Positions 1-8,015 of a stretch of DNA of 25,000 nt are shown here, in pieces. The stretch is taken from the NCBI RefSeq assembly GCF_000499385.1, contig NW_013655240.1, forward strand, positions 6,849 through 31,848, in the 5' to 3' direction. Each line of letters starts with the position of its first letter. Within the stretch, counting starts at the first letter, position 1. The position numbers and the translations under genes were made by a program. The stretch comes from Eimeria necatrix (Eukaryota > Apicomplexa > Conoidasida > Eucoccidiorida > Eimeriidae). Below the pieces are notes generated by a model, which searched no databases, had not been told where the DNA came from, and saw only the letters and a program-made list of their open reading frames with translations.

Positions 1-12
1 GTCGCGGGGGCG

Positions 13-44
<32 letters not shown>

Positions 45-98
45 CCTGGCGGCGACGGCGGCGAGCAGCAAACTGCGGGGGGCCTCTCGCCTACCCAC

Positions 99-335
99 GT
101 GGCTTCGCTCATCCTCATTGTGCTCGCCATCTTCTTCTCTGCTTTCAGAAGTGAGCTGCTGCTGCTGCTGCTGCTCTTGCTGCTGCTGCTGCTCTTGCTG
201 CTGCTGCTGCTGCTCTTGCTGCTGCTGGTGCTGCTTTTCGGTCCGGAGCTGCTGCTGTTGCTCCCGCGGCTGGGCGGCCGCGCGCTGGCCGCGCGCTGCT
301 GCCGCCGCTGCTGCAGTTCGCTGCTTCGTCATCGC

Positions 336-381
<46 letters not shown>

Positions 382-401
382 TGTGTGCGCAGGTTCTCCA
401 T
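99..401 (-). CDS. Possible Gln-rich exon, gene continues beyond the left edge
   Basis: The minus strand reads open from an ATG at 401 (MENLRTQK) through a 15-residue Gln run, an Ala/Arg stretch and further Gln/Glu blocks to a charged tail (SESREEDGEHNEDERSH). The frame stays open to the window edge. A GTGGGT donor sits in phase 0 just after the last His codon, at 98. Just upstream of the ATG is an acceptor-like CCTTTGCAG (about 410-418). The mixed Glu/Asp/Arg/His tail is unlike a pure CAG translation, which is the main reason to think it is coding. No family is recognised. It could be one exon of a larger coiled-coil or regulatory protein, or a chance open frame. Confidence 0.35.
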
Positions 402-2061
402 CGCTGCCTGCAAAGGCCTCGAGGGAATCCCAGGGCCCCAACGGCGGCAACGACGGGTCTCCCGTTGCGTGAGTTAGCAGCAGCAGGAGCAGCAGCAGGA
501 GCAGCAGCAGCCGCTGCAGCAGCCGCTGCAGCAGCCGCTGCAGCAGCAGTTTGAGAGCAACACTACGGGAGCAGCAGCAGCAGGCACTCGATGCCTCGCG
601 CCGGATTCCGTGTGGCTGGCAGCAAGCGCGGAGCCATTAGACAAGTGAGCAAAGGACAAACCTGGCTGACAGAAGAAGAGCAGCTGCTGCTGCTGCTGCT
701 GCAGGAAGCAAATTCATTTGTGGACAGAGGGCGACGCGGGTTGCTGCTGGCCGGAGCAGCAGCAGCGGCCAGAGCAGCAGCAGCTGCCGCTGCTGCTGCT
801 CCGGCCGCTGCAGCAGCTGCAGCAGCTGCAGCAGCTGCAGCAGCAGCAGCAGCAGGAGCAGCAGCGGGAGCAGCAGGAGTTTGTTGTTTGGTTCTGGGAG
901 GGGCGCTGCAGCGCGCAGCCCGACAATTTCGAACCTCGTTTGCTGCAGCTTCGATCTTTTAGCACTGAGACTCACCATTGCGGTGTACAGACAGCCGAAG
1001 CAGCTGCGCCGCGGCTGCCGAGGGCCGCCGCTCTTCAGAATTCAAGTTTCCGCGAGGCGGGCGGGCGCGCCGAGAGGGAAGCGTCTTGCAAACGAGATCA
1101 GTGGATCGTTTTTCGGAAACTCGCGGCTGAGAGCTTTTGAAAACTGGAAAAAAGCTGCTCTTCGAGTCGCAAACCCGCAACTCCCGCTGCGCAGGTTGGT
1201 GCGGCAGCAGCAGCAGCGCGGTGCCGCTGCAGGCCACGGGCACTAGAAAGGGGAACGAAATTCCAGCCTTCAGGTCTTTTATGATTTTGCTGAGCAGCAG
1301 GGTCGGTGTAGTCCTCGGCTGAGGCCGAGATCGCCACAGATCGTTTGCAAAATGTCATTTAAATGAACTCACCGCTTGTGCGCAACTGCGCACGCGAAGC
1401 AGACCTGCGCATACACCCGAACCCGCACACCGGAACTGCTCCAGTTCCGCATTTTACTTTCATATTTCTCGGCGATTAAGTGGAATTTCCCGTTCTTTGC
1501 GTTTTTCTTTGCCCTTTGCCGCCGCTGTTCAAGTTGCAGCTCCTAGACTGACACCCCCGAAGCCACTTGCCAGTTCTTGAACTTGAACTTGAATTTTTTG
1601 CAAGTCCGGTCGGCGGCGCTGCGGCGCCTCGCCGTTTCGCTGCAGCAGCTTCTGCACTTCTTATTTGCTGCTTTTTAATTCACATTTTCGCTACTTTTTC
1701 TGTTTTCCTTTTCTCTTTCTACGCACTCAAGAGCCAAGTGCTGCTGCTCGCTGGGACTGCCGGAGCTGCGCGAAACGGCCTCAGCGCCAGACTTAAAAAA
1801 ACGGTTTGCATCCAACTTTGGCTGCCTCTGGCCCCGCCAGCAGCAGCGCAGCAGCAGCGGAGTCCTGCTGCTGCTGCTGCTGCTGCTCTGGAAGCAACAG
1901 CACGAGAAACCGCGCAAAAGTCAAGAAGGGGGGCAGCAGCGCGCCCTACTGAGCAGCACGGGAGGCCCCTCCCCATCCCCCAAACAAGTTCCTAGCAGCA
2001 AAACTCATCTACTCTGCTGCAGCGCCTCGGGGCAGCAGCAGCAGCCCCAAGCTGCTGCTGC
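402..2061. other. CAG/CTG-rich stretch with no supported gene
   Basis: CAG/CTG tracts cluster at 476-560, 680-870, 1205-1220 and 1865-1890. Between them, 1330-1560 is ordinary mixed sequence in which I see nothing recognisable. A pyrimidine-rich run at 1675-1735 ends in CACTCAAG and could be a 3' splice site, but no convincing exon follows it. Long open frames here begin at non-ATG codons or consist almost wholly of repeat translation. GGTGTACAGACAG at 980-992 is a variant of the dispersed GTGTAC element described elsewhere in the window. Confidence 0.6.
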
Positions 2062-2570
2062 AGCTCTGCTACAGGTCTGCTGCAGCTCTGCCACAGCTCT
2101 GCTACAGGTCTGCTGCAGCTCTGCTACAGGTCTGCTGCAGCTCTGCTGCAGCTCTGCTGCAGCTCTGCTACAGGTCTGCTGCAGTTCTGCTGCAGCTCTA
2201 CTACAGCTCTGTTACGGCTTTGCTGCAGCTCTGCTGCAGCTCTACTACAACTCTGCTGCAGCTCTGCTACGGCTCTGCTGCAGCTCTGCTGCAGCTCCGC
2301 CACAGCTCTGCTGCAGCTCTGCTGCAGCTCTGCTGCAGCTCTGCTACAGCTCTGCTTCAGCTCTGCTGCAGCTCTGCTGCAGCTCTGCTGCAGCTCTGCT
2401 TCACACTTGCTGCAGCCCTGTTGCAGCTCTGCTGCAGCTCTGTTGCAGCTCTGCTGCAGCTTTGCTGCATCTCTGCTGCAGCTTTGCTGCAGCTTTGCTG
2501 CAGCTCTGCTGCAGCTCTGCTGCAGCTCTGCTGCAGCTCTGCTGCAGCTCTGCTGCAGCTCTGCTGCAGC
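2062..2570. repeat. 11-bp minisatellite, about 46 copies
   Basis: The tandem unit is AGCTCTGCTGC, with variants AGGTCTGCTGC, AGCTCTGCTAC, AGCTTTGCTGC and AGCTCCGCCAC. Because 11 is not a multiple of 3, each frame reads the same 11-residue peptide period (LLQLCCSSAAA on plus, ELQQSCSRAAA on minus), which creates long but probably meaningless open frames on both strands. The variants are denser at the left end (2062-2220), and the right end (2490-2570) is nearly homogeneous. It lies just downstream of the sphingolipid synthase stop codon. Confidence 0.9.
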
Positions 2571-2708
2571 TACCCCACCCCCCCACGGCTTCGGCAGTCT
2601 AGCAGCGAAGCTCCCCACCCCCTTCCGCGCAGCAGCAGCCACGCCGCCGCTGCCGCTGCTGCCGCTGCAGCAGCAGCAGCAGCAGCAGCAAAGCAGCAGC
2701 TGCTGCAC

Positions 2709-2898
2709 CTATATGCCTTCCATCTTGCGGATGCACCAGGCGAGGGGCCGCAGCACGGGAAAGTCAAGGATCCAGTCGAGGTTGAGTGCAGCAAATTCCT
2801 TGGCGAAGCAGCAGCTGCACTTTGCTGCCTCGCCCTCAGCAGCAGCAGCAGCAGCAGCAGCGGTGGTCTGCTGCGCGTTTTCGAGGTCCCGATCGCCC

Positions 2899-2933
<35 letters not shown>

Positions 2934-3163
2934 GCTTTCTGGGGCCGTGTCTCTGTGCATGTCGCAGAGCTGCAGCGCGGCTGCTGCCTTCGCGCTGCTG
3001 CTGCGGGCGTTCCGCGGCGGTGCTGCTGCTGCTGCTCCTGCTGCAGCAGCAGCAGCAACGGGCAGCACGAGAGCGCAGCTGTCGGCGGAGTCCGTCTTTG
3101 CGCGTTTCCAGTCGTTGCTGCGGAGCTGCAGCGGCTGGGGCTCCTTGCGCCAGGCCTTGGCGG

Positions 3164-3199
<36 letters not shown>

Positions 3200-3491
3200 A
3201 GCCGCAGCTGCAGCCGCCCGGGGGCCCCTGCAGCCCCTTTTTCTGCACAAGAGCCACCGTGAGAATCAAGTGGTAAATTAGCCAGAGACAAAAGCCCAGC
3301 AGCAGCGCCAGCAGCACATCAACAGTGTAGTGGTTGTAGCAGAGAGGAATGGCAATCCAGAGAGCCACGGAGAAGCTGTAGCAGCAGTAGCGCAGCAGCG
3401 GCAGCTGCAGCAGCAGCAGCAGCAGGGTGCGCAGCCTGCTGCGGGGCCCGCTGCGGCGGCGCGGCCGCGGGGGGGCCCCCGCGGCGGCCTC

Positions 3492-3528
<37 letters not shown>

Positions 3529-3778
3529 GTGGCGTCGGGGGGCAGCTGCTGCGGGCAGAAGCAGCGGGCTGCTGCTGTTGCTGCTGCGCTGCTGCAGCCC
3601 TCCCTGCGGAGGCGGAGCCAAGTCTTCACGAAGAGGAAGCACTGGTGGAGGAAGCAGCCGGCGAGGGGCTTTGCTGCTGCTGCTGCTGCTGCTGCGCTGC
3701 AGCGGACGTCGCTGCAGCAGCCGCCGCAGCAAGCGCCGCCGCAGCAGCGGCGCCGCCGCGCGCCCCCCCCCGCCCCGC

Positions 3779-3823
<45 letters not shown>

Positions 3824-4373
3824 AGCGGCCGTAGAAGGCCCAAGACATGCAGCAGTGCAGCAAATTCAAAGAGTGTCCGGAAATAATCATTCCTGCGCAC
3901 TCCACATTCTGGCCAAGACTTTGCTTCAGCACTTCTCTGAAGAAGTCTGTGGGGCCCCGCGGCCGCCGCGGGCAGCAGCCAGCGCGAGCAGCAGGAACTG
4001 TTGTGACAATAATAGCAGCAGCACGAATCCAGAAGCCAGCAGCAATGAGGCAGCAGCAGCGGCTGAGGACCTGGAGGTTGTGGGGAAAGGGCAGCAGCAG
4101 CAGGTGCCGCAGCAGCGTGCTGAAGACGCAGCAAAACGTGCACAAGTCCACTGCAGCAGCAAGCCACGCAGGAGCAGCACGCCGCTGCAGCAGCTCGTCG
4201 TGCAGCCGGTCCCGCAGCGGCGGCTGCAGCAAAGGGTCGTAAAAAGAATCTGCTGCTATCGAAACCATGCTGATGCAGACTATCGTCAGCAGCAGCAGCA
4301 GCAGCGACAGCAGCAGCCGCAGCAGCTGCCGCCGCCACCCGCAACTGCTCGCCCACAGCGCCTCCCACGCCAT
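2709..4373 (-). CDS. Sphingomyelin / inositol-phosphorylceramide synthase-like protein (PAP2-fold sphingolipid synthase)
   Basis: A multi-pass membrane enzyme expected to move a phospho-head-group from a phospholipid to ceramide, probably in the Golgi. The frame from the ATG at 4373 encodes 554 residues. The ATG follows a (CTG)13 tract, and the frame further upstream has no ATG. Family landmarks appear in order: a hydrophobic segment at about 17-37; PPLRDRLHDEL (about 51-61), like the D1 motif; GFWIRAAAIIVTTVP (113-127), like D2; CAGMIISGHS (159-168) with the catalytic-type His167; and NHYTVDV (347-353) with His348 and Asp352, then a last membrane segment. The His-to-His distance is 181 residues, against 43 in human SMS1 (His285, His328, Asp332). 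The excess is runs of Ser, Gly/Arg/Cys and Ala at about 185-310. This is either a homopolymer insertion or an undetected intron. The C-terminal tail has more Gly, Ser and Ala runs and ends LAWCIRKMEGI. Head-group specificity cannot be read from sequence; the coccidian relative studied in Toxoplasma makes inositol phosphorylceramide. Confidence 0.8.
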
Positions 4374-4374
4374 C

Positions 4375-4418
<44 letters not shown>

Positions 4419-4541
4419 GGAAGGGCTTCGGCCAGGGGCGGACTTCTGCTGCGGAGGCCCTGCTGCAGCTCTCAAGCCTCACTCCCGCATGCAGCAAAGC
4501 CCATCACCAACGCAGACAGAAGCAGCAACTGATCCACTCAA

Positions 4542-4573
<32 letters not shown>

Positions 4574-5100
4574 TGCTGCTGCTGCTGCTGCTGCTGCTTC
4601 CGCTGCTGCTGCTGCCGCCGCTGCTCCGCAAGCTGCAGGCAGACCCGATGCCGCTACTACACGCGCTTCGCCTCCGGGAAGGCTCCCGCTGCTGGCGCTG
4701 CTGCTGCTGCTGCTGCCGCTGCTGCTGCTGCTGCTGCTGCTGCTGCAGTTGGCGCTGCTGCTGCTCTACCTGGCTAGTGGACTTGTGCGGAAAGCTGAAG
4801 GGCCCCGGCGGGAAGCTGCTGCTGCACAGACTGGGGTGTCTGCGCAGACACTCCGCGGCTTCATCCCAGCGCGACTTTGCGTAAAATTCAAATTAACAAA
4901 AAAGTCAAAGTTTTGGCCGGAGAGTTGAGCAGCAGAAGCAGCAGAGGAGCAGCTTGCTGCTGCTGCTGCTGCTGCAGCAGCAAACGCAGCTACGCAAAGC
5001 AGCGGATTGCAACTTCTTTTTAAATTTAAACCAAAAGAGCGGACGACTTCGCCGCCGCCGCCCCGTCGCTCTCGCCGCCACAAACGAACGGCTGCAAGCG

Positions 5101-5149
<49 letters not shown>

Positions 5150-5700
5150 TTGTCTTCTTTCGTGGAACTGCTGCTACAAGTTTTTCCTTTCAAAGTTCCA
5201 TTTCATCTGAATTGTTGGCAAACAAAAAAGCAGCAACAAAGTGTCCAAAAGCCCGCAGCCCGCCGAAGCAGCAGGCTCGCAGCCACATGCACGAGCACAG
5301 CAGTTCAGCAGCAGCAGCAAGGGCTTGCTGCTGCTGCTGCTGCTGCTCGCTGCTCCCCCCCAAATTCGTTGAATTCAACGCCTTTAATGGTACTTTTTGC
5401 AAATTAAATTCATTTGAACTGCAGAATTCAAAAAATTAAAGAAGAAACTGGCAGACAAAGTGCCGCGCCCGCGCGGATCAGCCCACGAGACGCCGCAGCA
5501 GCAGCCGAACTGCAACTGCGCAATTTCTGCTGCTGCTGCTGCTGCCAATTTCTGCTGCAGCTTCCCCACCAACTCCAAACTCCGCCATTTTGAAAAAATA
5601 TTTGAAGTCTTTTTTGCTTCTTTGAAGTCCCGGCGGCTCTCCGGGCCCTCCACAGCCCTCCCGCCAGCTGCTGCTCCTAAGCCCGCTTCAGCCTGCAGCT

Positions 5701-5742
<42 letters not shown>

Positions 5743-6432
5743 CAGCCGCTCTGGGCCCCACAGCCACGCTGGAAGCAGCAAAATGCTGCTCTTTGTTTGG
5801 TCTAGGGGCAAAGAAGGGGAGAATCTTTAATAAAAAGATAAAGTTGAATTTGGTCTTTTAGCTGCTGTTTCTGCTGCTGCACAAAGACACCCGAAAAGAA
5901 CTTCAATGACGAGATATTAGAACTGCTGCTGCTGCTCGAACTGATTTGCTGCTGCTCTCTTCAGTCCAAACCCCAGCAGCAGAAAGCTGCAGCTTTGCTG
6001 CCAGCGAGCTGCTGCGCTGCAGCACAAGCAACTGCTGCCAGGTCCGCAGCTGCGGCTGTGTGGGGCTGCTGCAGCTGGCTGCAGCAAAAGGCAGCTGAGC
6101 TGTGGGGCCCCTCATAATGCCACAGATCTTAGTTGCTGCCGCCAAGCAAGCAGCAGAAGCAGCAGCAGCAGCAGCAGCAGCAGCAACGCAGCAGCCACCC
6201 CGCATTCTTGCTGCGCAACCGCAACACGCTGCTGCGGGTTTCGAGGCAGCAGCAACTGTAGCTGCAGCAGCTCCAACTCGCAGCGCCACCTCCACTGCTG
6301 CCGCTGCTGCTGCGGGAGCAGCAGCAGCAGCTGCTGCTGCGGTAGCAGCAGCAGCAGCAGCTGCTGCTGCTGCAGCTGCTGCTGCTGCTGTTGCCTTCGC
6401 TGCCCGGGGCTGCGGGGAAAGAGCTTAGACTT
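4374..6432. other. CAG/CTG-rich stretch with no supported gene
   Basis: It holds the region upstream of the sphingolipid synthase gene, then long CTG tracts (4541-4612, 4699-4745, 5102-5146) and CAG tracts (5700-5741, 6160-6186). AT-richer spacers lie at 4880-4925, 5150-5240, 5395-5455 and 5815-5860. Open frames here are largely repeat translation. I found no conserved motif or convincing splice-site pair. Confidence 0.55.
4541..4612. repeat. Long CTG trinucleotide tract
   Basis: Nearly pure CTG repeats with one TCC interruption near 4571. It lies upstream of the sphingolipid synthase start codon, outside the frame I accept as coding. It is typical of the many tracts in this window. Confidence 0.85.
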
Positions 6433-6546
6433 AGGCCCTAAACCCTCGCAGATAGCTGCGGGCGAAGGGCTTTCTGCTTCCGTTTTGGCATTAAACCTAA
6501 ACCCTCAGGAAGCTGCAAACCCTAAACCCTAAACCCTAAACCCTAG
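6433..6546. repeat. Telomere-type AAACCCT array, interrupted
   Basis: Single and paired AAACCCT units at 6437-6447 and 6492-6506 precede a clean run at 6517-6546. The unit matches the coccidian telomere heptamer. The array is internal, so it is an interstitial telomere-like repeat, not a chromosome end. Confidence 0.9.
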
Positions 6547-6615
6547 TGCCTGCAGCTGACACAGGTGCTAGGTGAGCCAACGGGACATTGCAACAACGGC
6601 AAGTAACATTGCTTT

Positions 6616-6647
<32 letters not shown>

Positions 6648-7056
6648 TGCAGCAACAGCAGCAACAGCAACGCATGCATTCTGCGCTGAAGCAGCCCGAA
6701 AATGCCAGCAGCAAAAGGCGACAAGGTGATGCTTTTGCTTCTGCCACCGCAGCCTTTGCTGCGGCCTCTCCTGCTGCTGCTGCTGCTGCTACTCCTGCTG
6801 CTGCTGCTGCTGCTCAGTGTTCGCCTCGTGCAGCAGCAGCAGCTGACATTTTATGAAATGTGAAGATTTTGAAATGAATGAATATTTCCAGATTCAGCTA
6901 ATTAGAATATCCCTGTGGATTCTTTTTTGAAAAGTTCATCTTTTCGGAAAAAAGAAAAAGTTGTTTTTTAATTTTATTTTCTTTTTTATTTTTTTGTTCT
7001 TCTGTGGCTTCTCAGTGCTGCTGCTCGAACTGCGCTGAAACTGCTGCTTCCAGCCC

Positions 7057-7105
7057 AAACCCTAAACCCTAGTCGCCAAACCCTAATTCTAGGGTTTAGG
7101 GTTTT
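7057..7105. repeat. Inverted pair of telomere-type repeats
   Basis: AAACCCT units at 7057-7072 and 7078-7086 are followed immediately by AGGGTTT units at 7091-7105. The two orientations face each other and could pair as a hairpin. Confidence 0.85.
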
Positions 7106-7185
7106 GTATGAGCTTGTAAAACTGCGAAATTGCCGCATTGCAGCAGCTTCTTTGCTTAGCGCGATCCCTGCTTTTCTTGTGACCG

Positions 7186-7225
7186 TTTAGGGTTTAGGGT
7201 TTAGGGTTTAGGGTTTAGGGTTTAG
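7186..7225. repeat. Telomere-type TTTAGGG array
   Basis: About five and a half clean TTTAGGG units, in the orientation opposite to the array at 6517-6546. Confidence 0.92.
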
Positions 7226-8015
7226 AGCCTCAGCAGCAGCTGCTGCTGCCCCTGCAAGAACTCACATAAGACTTTTTGCACTTTCAAGAAAAGCAAGTAA
7301 ATTCAAGATTTAAAAACGAGACAAAGAAGTCCTATTTTTCCTACTTTTCCTATTTGAAACAAATTCTATTTTTTCAAATTCCAAACAAATCTTTTTTTCT
7401 TTTTAATTTCTTTTTTTCAGACTGAGACACTTTTGCTGCAGAGCAATTCTTGCTGCAGAAACTTCATCTGCTGCGCAGCAGCAAATGGCTTCTAGAATGT
7501 CTATTAGGATAATCCACTGCTTATTGGAGCAACATCCTAGTGAGAATATTGAGGGAAAGTACCAACAAATGTGCCTGAAAGTGTGATAATAACATTAATA
7601 AATATGTTTTAAATGATAATTATTGAATAAAAATGTAATTATGGCTCAGTAACAGTGTAATTCGAAGAAAAGAAGAGCATGCCTGCAGCTTTGCGCCGAT
7701 AGCGCATGCAGCCCCAATTTCTCGCCGCTTCCTTCTGCTGCAGCAGCTGTTTGGAGTTGGCGAATTGAAAAGTGGAATTAAAAGAATTTAAATGAAATTA
7801 AACTGAGTTTGGAAAAGAAAGCAAAAAGTTCGCAAGAAGAGGAGAGCTGGCCGGGCCTGCGCGCCCCCGCCCGGCGCTCCTTCGGGCTGCTTTCCTTCTA
7901 TCCGTTCAAGTCTGGAGTTAAAACAAAAAAGAAATGCGCAAATAAAAGAATTAATTCTTAATTTTGAACATTTTTCTTTTTAAAAGAAGTCTTTGGAATT
8001 TCGGGAGGAGCGAAA
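7226..8015. other. AT-rich, repeat-poor interval upstream of RPB9
   Basis: No gene is supported. The segment 7490-7670 has few CAG tracts and a composition unlike its surroundings. It contains a 33-codon frame from ATG at 7484 to TGA at 7585-7587 (begins MASRMSIRIIHCLLEQHPS). I do not recognise it, and its size alone does not support a gene. The last part (7740-8015) is AT-rich and would hold the RPB9 promoter and 5' UTR. I see no clear core promoter motif. Confidence 0.5.

Noticed and set aside
1567..1995. 142-codon hydrophobic plus frame
   Set aside because: It starts at TTG with no ATG, and its hydrophobic part is a pyrimidine-rich stretch that would read so by composition; no motif or splice partner.
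2220..3281. 353-codon plus-strand open frame
   Set aside because: It is the 11-bp minisatellite plus the reverse strand of the sphingolipid synthase gene; composition is pure repeat translation.
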